From contig JBPOIJ010000022.1 in assembly GCA_052034585.1 (NCBI GenBank), forward strand, positions 186,001 through 250,000: 64,000 bases of DNA, in the 5' to 3' direction. The DNA is from Xiheimicrobium sp052034585. Its GTDB lineage: Bacteria > Myxococcota > Myxococcia > Myxococcales > Myxococcaceae. The position numbers and the translations under genes were made by a program. Position 1 is the first letter of the stretch. Every line of letters begins with the position of its first letter. This document shows positions 19,519-28,206 of this stretch, one piece after another. The notes under the pieces are model-generated. The model was given only the letters and a program-made list of their open reading frames with translations, had not been told where the DNA came from and made no database searches.

Positions 19519-20211
19519 TCAGGAGTCGAGCGCCCGCCGCTTGCGCGTCTTCAGCCGCACCACGCCCTCGAAGAGGTGCCGCTCGTCGTAGTGGGTGCGG
19601 TGGCTCGCCCGCTCGGACGGCAACCAGCTCTGCGGCTTCTCGAGCCACTGGAGCACCCGCACCTCGCCGTCGTACGTGAAGCCCTCGAGCACCTCGGGAG
19701 GAATCCGCTTCCAGTAGCGCCGCTCGAGCGGCCGGAACGCCTGCTCGAAGCCCTTGCCTGCCTGCGCGTGCCGTCGCCGGTGATCGAGCGAGCCATCGAA
19801 GGCCGGCGCGATGTGGAAGAGCTCGTGCAGCACGGTGCCGATGCGCTGCCGGGGCGTCGACTTGCGGAAGAAGAGCGGCCGCAGGGTGATGGCGTAGAGC
19901 ACGCGGTGGCCGTGGAACGTCACCAGCGGCTTGCGACGACCCAGCGAGTCCTTCCGACGGCCCTTGGGAAAGCAGAGCGGCTTGACCGTTCCTCGCGAGG
20001 CCCGCCGCGCTTCTCCCGCGATGACCAAGATCGCGTTCGGATCGATGTGTCTGAACTCCTTCATCGTCGCCGCGACGTGGGCGATCAGCATCCGCACCGC
20101 TTGGTTGAAGTCGGGACGACGCACCAGCGGGAACCGTACTCGACGCAACCCTTTCCCCCATGCGCATTCCTTTCCGAGCCGCCCTCGCCAAGTCCGCACC
20201 GCCGCAGCCAT
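19519..20211 (-). CDS. Putative zinc metallopeptidase (HELFH), cytoplasmic
   Basis: With ATG 20211 the protein has 230 aa and HELFH at 129-133, followed by a His-rich stretch (SLDHRRRH) that could supply the third zinc ligand. No signal peptide or membrane helix is seen. TTG 20148 is an alternative start preceded by a purine-rich stretch (GGGGGAAAGGG) and giving LRRVRFPLVRRPDF at the N-terminus. The C-terminal end is basic (RLKTRKRRALDS). It resembles uncharacterised zincin-like proteins; the substrate is unknown. It is divergent from the c-type cytochrome gene, sharing a 58-bp intergenic region. Confidence 0.6.
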   Translation of the reverse strand: MAAAVRTWRGRLGKECAWGKGLRRVRFPLVRRPDFNQAVRMLIAHVAATMKEFRHIDPNAILVIAGEARRASRGTVKPLCFPKGRRKDSLGRRKPLVTFHGHRVLYAITLRPLFFRKSTPRQRIGTVLHELFHIAPAFDGSLDHRRRHAQAGKGFEQAFRPLERRYWKRIPPEVLEGFTYDGEVRVLQWLEKPQSWLPSERASHRTHYDERHLFEGVVRLKTRKRRALDS

Positions 20212-20269
20212 TTCGCTGGACCGTGTGATGCAATGTGGGTACGGCGCCACCTCTCCAGGGGGTTCTCCG

Positions 20270-20785
20270 ATGCTCCGCGCACTCGCCGTCGTCCTGCTCC
20301 TCTCCGCTCCCGCGCTCGCGCAGCCCGGCTCGGTCTTCCCGTCGAAGGACGAGAAGGACATGGCCCGCGTCCTCCAGGATCAAGCGATGTCGGCCGAAGT
20401 TCGCGCCTTCCTCAAGTCGAAGATGCGAACGCACAACAAAGACATGCGCGATCTCGTGATGGCCGTGGCCACCTTGCGCTTCGACGAGGCCAAGAAGTGG
20501 GCACAGGGCATCGCGAACGCACCGCGGCTCGATCCGTCGCAGAGCAACAAGCTCGAGTTCCCGCCCGCCTTCTTCGCCCTCCAGGACTCGCTCAAGAAGC
20601 AAGCGACGAGCGTCTCGCAGGCCTGTGACGCGAAGAACTCCGACGACCTCGCCATCTCGTTCAACCAGATGATGAACACCTGCATCGGGTGCCACAAGGC
20701 CTTCATGCTGCCGATCCGCGAGAAGATCGAAGCGTCGAAGGCGGCCGCGAAGGACGCCGGCCTGGGCGAGGCACCCAAGAAGTAG
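20270..20785 (+). CDS. Small periplasmic c-type cytochrome
   Basis: 171 aa from ATG 20270, with a cleavable signal peptide (MLRALAVVLLLSAPALA). A single haem site CIGCH (Cys138, Cys141, His142) lies near the C-terminus in a helical protein, the arrangement of class II (cytochrome c'-like) proteins. The helices before it are charged and amphipathic (MARVLQDQAMSAEVRAFLK). It should carry one covalent haem in the periplasm and shuttle electrons or bind small gases; the partner is not apparent. The nearest flavoprotein is ndh about 10 kb away. Confidence 0.85.
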   Translation: MLRALAVVLLLSAPALAQPGSVFPSKDEKDMARVLQDQAMSAEVRAFLKSKMRTHNKDMRDLVMAVATLRFDEAKKWAQGIANAPRLDPSQSNKLEFPPAFFALQDSLKKQATSVSQACDAKNSDDLAISFNQMMNTCIGCHKAFMLPIREKIEASKAAAKDAGLGEAPKK

Positions 20786-20833
20786 CGTGCTTGCCTCTGG
20801 GCGACGCCTGGGGGCTGGGCTAGACGCCGCACC

Positions 20834-21601
20834 ATGCGTCACTCCGGCTCCCTGCGCTGCGCGCTCCTCGTCTCGCTCTCGGCCTGCAGCCCGCCGACGA
20901 ACCGCACCGACGGAGGCGCGGTCGACGACTCCTGCGGCATCGACTGCGCCGCGCAGACTCGCTACGGCCTCATCGCCAACCGCTGCTTCGAGTACTCGAC
21001 GAGCGACTCGATGGCGGGCGCGACGCCAGAGCTCGGCGCCTGGGTCAAACCCGTCTTCACGCTCGAAGGTGGCGTGAAGGTGATGCCGGTCGAGTACCGC
21101 AAGGGCGGCCAGACGCTGATGATCGACAACTTCGCGTTCGAGAACGGCGCCCTCAAGCTGATGCGCCGGGAGTTCTCGCAGCAGCGGCGCTCCACCACCT
21201 TCCGCAACGACGCGATGGCGATCGTCGGCGTCACCTGGCTCGCCGCCGACGCCGCGCCGGGGCAGAACCAGACGACCACCGGCCAGGCCGACAACGTCGA
21301 TCAGTCCGGCACCCACATGAGCGAGGCGACCACCTACCGGGTGACGCTGCAGAACCCGACGCCGGCGCAGCTCAAGACGCCGCTCCAGAGCTACGCGAGC
21401 GGGCTGCGGCTGCTCACCACCCAGACGCCCGAGCGAGGCGCCGATCCGCTCCGCACCTTCGTCACCGAGGTGGGCTTCATCACCATCTCGAGCCCGTTCA
21501 ACTTCGCCGGCGGCAACCCGACACCCGTCTTCTTGCAGCGCATTCGCGATCTGGGCACGCCCGACGCCGGCAGCGAGCCCTGTTCCCTGGGGGTCCCATG
21601 A
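20834..21601 (+). CDS. Hypothetical lipoprotein
   Basis: 255 aa with a short signal peptide and a lipobox ending at Cys18 (VSLSAC), then a Thr/Gly-rich linker. I do not recognise the family. The body has mixed beta-rich stretches (GGVKVMPVEYRKGGQTLMIDNF) and ends with Pro/Gly-rich sequence. Its stop codon overlaps the ATG of the next lipoprotein gene by 4 nt (ATGA), so the two are probably co-translated. Confidence 0.8.
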   Translation: MRHSGSLRCALLVSLSACSPPTNRTDGGAVDDSCGIDCAAQTRYGLIANRCFEYSTSDSMAGATPELGAWVKPVFTLEGGVKVMPVEYRKGGQTLMIDNFAFENGALKLMRREFSQQRRSTTFRNDAMAIVGVTWLAADAAPGQNQTTTGQADNVDQSGTHMSEATTYRVTLQNPTPAQLKTPLQSYASGLRLLTTQTPERGADPLRTFVTEVGFITISSPFNFAGGNPTPVFLQRIRDLGTPDAGSEPCSLGVP

Positions 21602-22464
21602 AACGCATCGTCCTGTTCTTCGCCCTCGTCTCCCTCGGCTGCAAGACGGCGCCCGAAGCCAAGGCCGACGTGAAGGAAGCCGAGCTGCCCAAGCAGGAAT
21701 TCCAGATCGTCACCCAGACCCTCACCGACGTGTCGGTGAAGCTGTCAGGCGAGCTGCTCGCGGGCGACGAGCCGATCACCATCACCAGCGCCGACGTGGA
21801 GTTCGTCGTCGACGGCAACGTGCTCTCGAAGAAGACGCCCACCCTCGCGCTCAACGCGGCGCCCGGCCAGACCGTCGCCTTCGACTTCGAGGAGTCGTTC
21901 ACCTACGTGAAGGACTCGGAGGACCTCAAGGCGATGGACGCGCGCGGCGGGTCGATCTTGATCGCGCTCCGCGGCGACTTGAACGGCACCGTGCAGCGAC
22001 AGGTCGACGAAGGCGGCAAGCTGGTGACGAAGGCCGTGCCGGTCGAGCTGCCCTTCGCGCGCTCGCGTGAAGTGCGCACTCCGCGGCTGCCCCACCTCAA
22101 GCTCGGCGAGTTCGAGGCGGGCCGCTTCTCGGAGTCCGAAGTGCAGGCGGTGTTTCACCTCCTCGTCGTCAACCCGAACCCCTTCCCCGTCGCGCTCAAC
22201 GGCATCACCTACGAGGTGACGCTCGCCGGCAAGAAGGTCGCCGAAGGCACCCAGGGCGCCGGCATCAAGACCGCGATCGCCGCCACCGACGTGTTCGACG
22301 TCACCGCGGTGATGAACGAAGAGACCCACGGCAAGGACGTGAAGAAGACCATCAAGGGCCTGGTGATTCCCTACACGGTGAAGGGCGAGATGAAGACGGC
22401 GCTGTACGCCGAGCCCCTCGACGCCAAGGGCGAGATCAAGCTCAAGGCCTCGAAGGATCAGTAG
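21598..22464 (+). CDS. LEA type 2 (WHy-domain) family lipoprotein
   Basis: 288 aa, with a lipobox at Cys15 (LVSLGC). Two WHy/LEA2-like beta-sandwich segments occur. The one centred near residue 190 has VFHLLVVNPNPFPVALNG, the NPNPFPV signature of this fold, followed by ITYEVTLAGKKVAEGTQ. Such proteins are periplasmic lipoproteins of unclear function, linked in the literature to desiccation and stress. It is translationally coupled to the lipoprotein gene upstream and followed by aat after 19 bp. Confidence 0.78.
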   Translation: MKRIVLFFALVSLGCKTAPEAKADVKEAELPKQEFQIVTQTLTDVSVKLSGELLAGDEPITITSADVEFVVDGNVLSKKTPTLALNAAPGQTVAFDFEESFTYVKDSEDLKAMDARGGSILIALRGDLNGTVQRQVDEGGKLVTKAVPVELPFARSREVRTPRLPHLKLGEFEAGRFSESEVQAVFHLLVVNPNPFPVALNGITYEVTLAGKKVAEGTQGAGIKTAIAATDVFDVTAVMNEETHGKDVKKTIKGLVIPYTVKGEMKTALYAEPLDAKGEIKLKASKDQ

Positions 22465-22483
22465 CGTCACCGCGGCCCCCCGC

Positions 22484-23176
22484 ATGCATTTTCTCGGCGC
22501 CGACCCCAACGCGTTTCCGCCCGCCGAGCGCGCGAACGAGGACGGCATTCTCGCGGTCGGGGGCGATCTGTCGCCCACCCGGCTCATCGCGGCGTACCAA
22601 CGAGGCATCTTTCCCTGGTACTCCGAGGGGCTGCCGATTCTCTGGCACTGCCCCGATCCTCGCTTCGTGCTGGTGCCCGAGAAGCTGCACGTGCCCAAGA
22701 GCCTCGAGAAGATGGCGCGGCGAGCGCCCTACCGGCTCACCCTCGACACCGCCTTCGAGCAGGTGATCGACGGCTGTGCCTCGACGCGGCGACCGGGCCA
22801 GCGAGGGACCTGGATCACTCGAGACATGCGGCGCGCCTACGTCACGCTCCACCAGCTCGGGGTCGCGCATTCCTGCGAGGCCTGGCGCGGCGATCAGCTC
22901 GTCGGTGGCCTCTATGGCGTCGGCCTGGGGAAGGTCTTCTACGGGGAGTCGATGTTCGCCCGCGCCGACGACGCCTCCAAGCTCGCCTTCGTCGCCCTGG
23001 TGCGGTGGATGATCGGCTGGGGCGTGCAGCTCATCGACTGCCAGCAGGAGACCGCGCACCTCGCCCGGTTCGGCGCCGAGCCCTGGCCTCGCAAGCGCTT
23101 CCTCGCTGCGGTCGACGTGCTGGCCAAGCTCCCCACCACGCGTGGCGTCTGGCGCTTCGACGGTCAGCCGGGCTGA
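22484..23176 (+). CDS. aat: Leucyl/phenylalanyl-tRNA--protein transferase
   Basis: 230 aa, typical Aat length. It transfers Leu or Phe from tRNA to N-terminal Arg/Lys of proteins, marking them for ClpS-ClpAP (N-end rule). Family segments present: FPPAERANEDGILAVGGDL at the start, QRGIFPWYSEGLPILWHCPDPR, and the C-terminal EAWRGDQLVGGLYGVGLGK followed by VFYGESMF. It should be cytoplasmic. Its 3' end overlaps the convergent antiporter gene by 13 bp. Confidence 0.96.
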   Translation: MHFLGADPNAFPPAERANEDGILAVGGDLSPTRLIAAYQRGIFPWYSEGLPILWHCPDPRFVLVPEKLHVPKSLEKMARRAPYRLTLDTAFEQVIDGCASTRRPGQRGTWITRDMRRAYVTLHQLGVAHSCEAWRGDQLVGGLYGVGLGKVFYGESMFARADDASKLAFVALVRWMIGWGVQLIDCQQETAHLARFGAEPWPRKRFLAAVDVLAKLPTTRGVWRFDGQPG

Positions 23177-25185
23177 TCAGGCGCCCGCTCCCGCGCCTCC
23201 GGCGGGCGCTGGGTGAACAACTCGAGCGCCCGCCGCACCTGTTCACCTTCACCGGCGAGGAAGAGCAGATCGCCGGGCTCGAAGATCATCGTCGGCGCGT
23301 AGGGCTGCACGAGCGCGCCGCCACGCGCCACCGCCACCACCGACGCTCCGGTGTTCTTGCGAACGTTGAGCTCGACGACCGACTTGCCGATCGCCTGGCT
23401 CGACTCTTCGAGGCTCACCGGCTCGACCTTCAGATCGGCGAGCACCCGCAGCTCTCCGAAGGTGGGCCGAGGCACCGTCAGGCGGCGCTCGACCTTCGTG
23501 TCACGGCGAGCCTCCCGCAGGCGCGCCTCGATGGCGTTGCGCGGCTGGCCGACCAAGCGGAGCACCCGAACGACGAGCTCGAGCCCCCCTTCGACCTCCT
23601 CGGCCACCACCTCCCGGACGCCGAGCGCGGTGAGTCGGCCCGCCTCGGCGAGGTACTTCGTGCGGAGGACGATGGGCACCGCGGGCGCCACGCGCTTCAA
23701 GGTGTCGACGATGCGCTCCAGGGCCGGAGGATCGTTCACCACCAACACCACCGCCTTCGCGCGCGAGACGTGGGCATGCTCGAGGGCCTCGCTCGAGGTC
23801 GCGTCACCGTAGAACACCGGCAAGCCTTCGCGCCGCGCCGCCTTCACCGTGTCTGCGTTGAGCTCGAGGGCCACGACGTGCACCCCCGACTGCCGCAGCG
23901 CCTCGCTCACCATCCGCCCGGCGAGCCCATAGCCCACGACGACGACGTGGCCTTCGAGCACCTCGTGCCCCACGTCGGCCTCGTCGATGGAGCGAACACC
24001 GAGCAGCTTCTCGAGCGGCGCGAGCAGTCGCTCTCCACCAGTCACGTGCGGCGCCAAGCGGACGAGCAGCGGAGTGAGGAACATCGAGATGATGCCCGCC
24101 GAGAGCAGCGGCGCCACCTCGTCTGCCGTCACCAGCCCCGAGGTCGCGGCGAGCGAGGTGAGCACGAAGCCGAACTCCCCGAACTGACCCAGGCCGACGC
24201 CGGCGAGCCAGGCGACCCGCGCGGGGAACCGCATCACCGACGCGGCGAGGGTGGCGAGGAAGCCCTTCCCCACGACGAAGCCGGCGGTGAGCCCCAGGAC
24301 CAGCCAGGGGTGCGCCAGCACCTCCCGCACGTCGAAGAAGGTGCCGAGGGAGACGAAGAAGAGCGAGGCGAAGGCGTCGCGCAGCGGCAGCACGTCACTC
24401 ATCGCGCGGTGCCCGTACTCGGTGTCGGCGACGACCATTCCCCCGAGGAAGGCGCCCAGCGCGAGCGAGAGGCCCGCCGAGCCCGTCAGCCACGCGGCGC
24501 CCAGACAGAGCGCGAGGATCGCGAGGAGGAACACCTCCCGGCTCCGGCTGGTGTCGACCCACGCGAGCAGCCGAGGCACGATCCTCCGGGCGAGGACGAT
24601 GGTGACCGCCACCACGCCTGCGGCCTTCGCCAACGCGAGCGCGACGCCGCCGAGGCCTCCACCTTCGCCGCCCGCGAGCGTGGGGATCACCAGCACCATC
24701 GGCACCACGCAGAGATCTTGAAAGATGAGCGTGCCGACGATGAAGCGCCCGTGTGGTGCGTCGAGCTCCCGTCGCTCGGTGAGCGCTCGCAACACGATCG
24801 CGGTCGACGAGAGGGCGAACACGCAGCCCAAGAAGATCGCCTTGCCCCAGCTCCAGCCCAGGCCCCGCGCGACGCCGGCGGTCGCGAGGAGCGTCAGGCC
24901 CACCTGCAGCGCGCCGCCCACCGCGACCTGCCTCATGATGGTCGCGAGCCTCGACACCGAGAACTCCAGGCCGATGGTGAAGAGGAGGAACACCACCCCC
25001 AGCTCGGCGAGCACCTCGATCGCCTCGAGGGACCGCACGAGCCCGAAGCCACTGGGGCCCACCAGCGCACCGGTCAAGAGGAGCCCGGCGACGGCCGGCA
25101 GACGAAACCGTGAGAGGACGAGCGTGACCAACACGCCCAGCGCGGCGATGAGCGCGACCTCATCGAGCAGAGGAATGTGAGGCAT
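23164..25185 (-). CDS. Kef-type cation:proton antiporter (CPA2) with RCK domains
   Basis: 673 aa from ATG 25185 (MPHIPLLDEVALIAALG), which gives the usual N-terminal membrane helix; longer starts only add charged residues. About 12-13 hydrophobic segments to residue about 385 form the CPA2 fold, with LEFSVSRL, TAIVLRAL and FLGGMVVADTEYGH as family landmarks. A TrkA-N/RCK domain (VVVVGYGLAGRMV, near residue 415) binds nucleotide, and a TrkA-C-like segment ends the protein. Members exchange K+ or Na+ for H+ across the cytoplasmic membrane and are gated by NAD(H) or glutathione adducts. No glutathione-specific regulator (KefF/KefG) gene is nearby. Confidence 0.92.
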   Translation of the reverse strand: MPHIPLLDEVALIAALGVLVTLVLSRFRLPAVAGLLLTGALVGPSGFGLVRSLEAIEVLAELGVVFLLFTIGLEFSVSRLATIMRQVAVGGALQVGLTLLATAGVARGLGWSWGKAIFLGCVFALSSTAIVLRALTERRELDAPHGRFIVGTLIFQDLCVVPMVLVIPTLAGGEGGGLGGVALALAKAAGVVAVTIVLARRIVPRLLAWVDTSRSREVFLLAILALCLGAAWLTGSAGLSLALGAFLGGMVVADTEYGHRAMSDVLPLRDAFASLFFVSLGTFFDVREVLAHPWLVLGLTAGFVVGKGFLATLAASVMRFPARVAWLAGVGLGQFGEFGFVLTSLAATSGLVTADEVAPLLSAGIISMFLTPLLVRLAPHVTGGERLLAPLEKLLGVRSIDEADVGHEVLEGHVVVVGYGLAGRMVSEALRQSGVHVVALELNADTVKAARREGLPVFYGDATSSEALEHAHVSRAKAVVLVVNDPPALERIVDTLKRVAPAVPIVLRTKYLAEAGRLTALGVREVVAEEVEGGLELVVRVLRLVGQPRNAIEARLREARRDTKVERRLTVPRPTFGELRVLADLKVEPVSLEESSQAIGKSVVELNVRKNTGASVVAVARGGALVQPYAPTMIFEPGDLLFLAGEGEQVRRALELFTQRPPEARERAPDQPG

Positions 25186-25274
25186 GATCGCTTGGTAAGG
25201 ACTTCGAGCACCTGGCACCGCACGAAGCGCTCGCAAGGGCCGACCCGGAGGCCTACGCTCGCCACGGGAGGGGC

Positions 25275-26762
25275 ATGCGCACCACCACGTTCTTCACCTT
25301 GTTGGGCGCGATGCTCACCGCCTGCCCAGAGGCGGCTCCGCCGCCGGCCGAGAAACCCACCCCCAGCCACGCGGAGCCCGTCGACGCCGGCGCCGAACCG
25401 AAGGACGCAGGGCTCCCGCCCGCCCCGCTCCCCGAAGAGCTCGATGGAGCGCCGTCGACCGGCATCTCCGACGACGTGCAGCTCGACACCGACGATCTCC
25501 GGGACAGCGCCGTGCAGCGCCTGCTGCTCCGCGATCCCGACCGCGCCATTCGAGTCTTGGAGAAGGCGCCTGCGCCGAGCGCCTTCCTCGTCGCCGTGCT
25601 GGCCAACCTCGCGGTGCGCCGCCACGTCGAGGGGCCGCCGAGCCAGTCGAAGGAAACCCCGTTGCCCCCCGTTCCCGCCTCGGGCACCAGCGCCAGCCAG
25701 CCTGGGCCCGCCTTCGTCGGTGTCGAGCTCGCCGAGCTGCGCGCCAAGAATGGCAAGGGCAAGCCGCTGGCGGTGCTCCCGACCGGCACGGCGCTGACGA
25801 TCGACTCGGTCCAAGGCGCGCTCGCGATCGTCTCGGTCGCGCTCGCGACGAAGGTGGAGCTGCCGGCCTCGGGCGTCGTCCCCGTCCACGTCGACACCAA
25901 GGTGCTGACCGGCTCGATCCCCCTCGAGCAGCTGGTGGTCGACAAGCCCACCCTCTCGGCGCTCCTCACCGAAGCGCGGGCGCAACCCGACACCGAGGCG
26001 GGCGCCGACACCGCGCTCATCCTCTTCCACCGCGCGCTCCGCTTGGCGCCATCGGAGAGCGTGCGGGCCTCGATGCTGGCCGCTGCCTGGAGGGCCCGCC
26101 GCCCGTCGTGGGTCGCCGCCACCGCGCTCGAGCCGGTGTGGGCCACGCCTCGCTCGATCCGCGCTGCGTACGCCTGCCGAGGGAACCGCTCGACCGCGAA
26201 GTGGTTGCCGCTCGGCCCGAAGCCGCCCGCCGACGTCTGCCTCACGGGCATCGACCTGCACCACGCGTGCGAGGGCGCGGTGCCGGCCGCGATCACGAAG
26301 AAGCGCGAGCAGCTCACCGCGCTCGGGTTCCCCGAGCCCGCGCCGGTGATCGAGGTGGTGGTCGACGCGACCCGTGCCCGCTCGCTGTGGATCGTCTCGA
26401 TGCCCGTTCGCCCGACGGACGAGTGCGAAGAGCGCGACGAGCACAAGATCGACCTCTTCGGCGCGGTGATTCGACGCGTCCCGCTCCCGCTCGGCACCGC
26501 CGCGACGACCGTCTCCTTCCCCGTCTCGGGCTGGCACGGCTTCGAGCACTCCGTCGTCGGCGCCCAGAGCGAGGCGAAGGCGCGCGACTGGCTGCGGGCC
26601 CGGCGCTCGAGCAAGTGGACCTACGACGCCAAGGGCGAGCCGGCGCCGTCGCTCGGCGTGCACAACCTCGACTTCCACAGCGAGCGTGACGTCGCGGTCG
26701 TCTCGTTCGGGCGGGTGCCACAGCTCGAGTGCGAGCTCTGCGGCGGGTCGGACTTCAGGTAA
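25275..26762 (+). CDS. Hypothetical lipoprotein
   Basis: 495 aa with GGGAGG six bases upstream of ATG 25275. The signal peptide has a lipobox (MLTAC, Cys17) and a Pro/Ala-rich linker with EPVDAGAEPKDAG, typical of myxobacterial lipoproteins. The middle (about 145-215) looks SH3-like (GPAFVGVELAELRAKNGKGK then VLPTGTALTIDSVQGALAIV). The C-terminus has four Cys, including CEGAVP and CELCGG, and no catalytic motif I recognise. It is followed 15 bp later by a crotonase gene on the same strand. Confidence 0.8.
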   Translation: MRTTTFFTLLGAMLTACPEAAPPPAEKPTPSHAEPVDAGAEPKDAGLPPAPLPEELDGAPSTGISDDVQLDTDDLRDSAVQRLLLRDPDRAIRVLEKAPAPSAFLVAVLANLAVRRHVEGPPSQSKETPLPPVPASGTSASQPGPAFVGVELAELRAKNGKGKPLAVLPTGTALTIDSVQGALAIVSVALATKVELPASGVVPVHVDTKVLTGSIPLEQLVVDKPTLSALLTEARAQPDTEAGADTALILFHRALRLAPSESVRASMLAAAWRARRPSWVAATALEPVWATPRSIRAAYACRGNRSTAKWLPLGPKPPADVCLTGIDLHHACEGAVPAAITKKREQLTALGFPEPAPVIEVVVDATRARSLWIVSMPVRPTDECEERDEHKIDLFGAVIRRVPLPLGTAATTVSFPVSGWHGFEHSVVGAQSEAKARDWLRARRSSKWTYDAKGEPAPSLGVHNLDFHSERDVAVVSFGRVPQLECELCGGSDFR

Positions 26763-26777
26763 CGAGGAGGAGCGGTC

Positions 26778-27491
26778 ATGGCTCGATGGCAGGTGACGTT
26801 CGAGGGCGAGGTCGCGGTCGTCTCGCTCGACGATGGCAAGGCCAACGTGGTGTTGATCCCCGAGTTCGAGGGCCTCCAGGCGGCGCTCGCCGAGGTCGCG
26901 AGCTCACCGGCGCGGGCGGTGGTGCTCACCGGGCGGGCTGGCTCCCTCAGCGCGGGCCTCGATCTGAAGGCGCTGCCGAAGATGTCGCTCGACGAGAAGA
27001 AGGACACGGTGCGCGCGATGGGTGAAGCCGTGCTCGCGCTCTTCCTCTTCGAGAAGCCGGTGGTGGGCGCGGTCTCCGGACACGCGCTGGGAGCGGGCGC
27101 GATGTTCGCCCTGGGTTGCGACCTGCGCGTCTTCGCCGAGGGCCCTTTCAAGTTCGGCCTCAACGAAGTGCCGGCCGGCTTGTTCGTTCCGTCCTTCGGC
27201 ATCGAGCTGGCGCGGGCCGCCGTCTCCGCCTCTCGCCTGACCGAGCTCGTCGTCCACGGCCGGGTGCTCACTCCGCAGGAGGCCCTCTCGATGCACGTCG
27301 CCGAGACGCTCCACGCACCGGAGTCGTTGATGGCTGCGGCATTGATGCACGCGCGCCACCTCGCCACCTTCTCTGGCGCTGGCTACGCACTCACCAAGCG
27401 GCTCGTTCGCGGCCCTCACGCCGAGCGGGCACGCGCCTCGTTGCCCGGCGAGCTCGACGAGCTGGCGCGGCTGATGGACACCCGCCGCTGA
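26778..27491 (+). CDS. Enoyl-CoA hydratase/isomerase (crotonase) family protein
   Basis: 237 aa, with a clear SD (GAGGAGGAG) before ATG 26778. The crotonase fold is indicated by VVLTGRAGSLSAGLDLKAL (first oxyanion-hole loop) and VVGAVSGHALGAGAMFALGC followed by DLRV (second loop and substrate pocket). FGLNEVPAG follows, with a Glu at the position often catalytic in hydratases. It probably acts on an acyl-CoA thioester in fatty acid or branched-chain metabolism; the specific reaction is not determined. It lies upstream of the phosphate operon but its stop is separated from the Pho box by 19 bp. Confidence 0.92.
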   Translation: MARWQVTFEGEVAVVSLDDGKANVVLIPEFEGLQAALAEVASSPARAVVLTGRAGSLSAGLDLKALPKMSLDEKKDTVRAMGEAVLALFLFEKPVVGAVSGHALGAGAMFALGCDLRVFAEGPFKFGLNEVPAGLFVPSFGIELARAAVSASRLTELVVHGRVLTPQEALSMHVAETLHAPESLMAAALMHARHLATFSGAGYALTKRLVRGPHAERARASLPGELDELARLMDTRR

Positions 27492-27510
27492 TCTGCATCA
27501 GCTCGAACAC

Positions 27511-27543
27511 GTCACGTCCGCGTCACGGAGTTGTCACGCGGAG
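27511..27543 (+). promoter_or_regulatory. Pho box (PhoB-type operator) upstream of DUF47-PiT
   Basis: GTCAC occurs three times at 27511, 27522 and 27533, exactly 11 bp apart, as in PhoB operators built from direct repeats with an 11-bp period. A GAAAAT stretch at 27551-27556 lies where a -10 element could sit, about 15 bp before the ATG of the first gene. The downstream genes are for phosphate uptake, fitting activation in low phosphate. Confidence 0.75.
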
Positions 27544-27570
27544 CGGCGGCGAAAATGCTGAACAGTCGCC

Positions 27571-28206
27571 ATGGCTCTTCAGGCGATGATCCGTTGGCTG
27601 CTGCCGAGAGAAGATCACTACTACGACATGCTCGAGGAGCTCGGCCGGCTCGGTCATGAGGCCGCCGTCGCGCTCGCCGCCTTCGAGCACACGCCTGCCT
27701 CGGACGTTCAGGCGAAGGTGCAGACGATCGAGCACAAGGCCGACGACGTGGTGCGCCGCATGGAAGACGCCCTCGCGCGCACCTTCGTGACGCCGCTCGA
27801 TCGCGAAGACCTGCACCGCCTCACCGCCGAGCTCGACGACATCATCGACCTCGCAAACCTCACCGCCCGCAGCTACGGCCTGTACTCCATCGAGAAGCCG
27901 ACCAAGGCGATGCTCGATCTGTCGGCCAAGCTGATCACCTGCACCAAGATGATCAGCGACACCGTGCCCTTCCTCCGAGCGCACCGCTTCACCGAGCTGA
28001 TCGACGGCGGCCGGAAGGTGCGCGTGCTCGAGAAGGAAGGCGACACGATCTACCGCAACGCCATCAGCGAGCTCTTCAAGGCCCCGTCCATCGACTTCCG
28101 CGATCTCCTCAAGCAGCGCGAGGCCCTCGAGCACCTCGAGAACGCCATCGACCACTGCGACAACGTGGCCGACCTCCTCGCCAACATGGCCGTGAAGAAT
28201 GGTTAG
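27571..28206 (+). CDS. DUF47 (PhoU-like) family protein paired with PiT
   Basis: 211 aa, all-helical. The PhoU-like pattern includes EHKADDVVRRMEDALA, a long hydrophobic-charged heptad region and FVTPLDREDLHRLTAELDDI, followed by DLAN, the hallmark of DUF47. Members sit beside PiT transporters and are thought to modulate uptake; the mechanism is unclear. The protein should be cytoplasmic. It overlaps the PiT gene by 8 bp, so the two are probably made together, and both lie behind the Pho box. Confidence 0.93.
   Translation: MALQAMIRWLLPREDHYYDMLEELGRLGHEAAVALAAFEHTPASDVQAKVQTIEHKADDVVRRMEDALARTFVTPLDREDLHRLTAELDDIIDLANLTARSYGLYSIEKPTKAMLDLSAKLITCTKMISDTVPFLRAHRFTELIDGGRKVRVLEKEGDTIYRNAISELFKAPSIDFRDLLKQREALEHLENAIDHCDNVADLLANMAVKNG

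Noticed and set aside
27511..27543. Could the GTCAC repeats be a CRISPR or iteron?
   Set aside because: Only three copies, no spacers, and an 11-bp period at the start of a phosphate operon fit a Pho box better.
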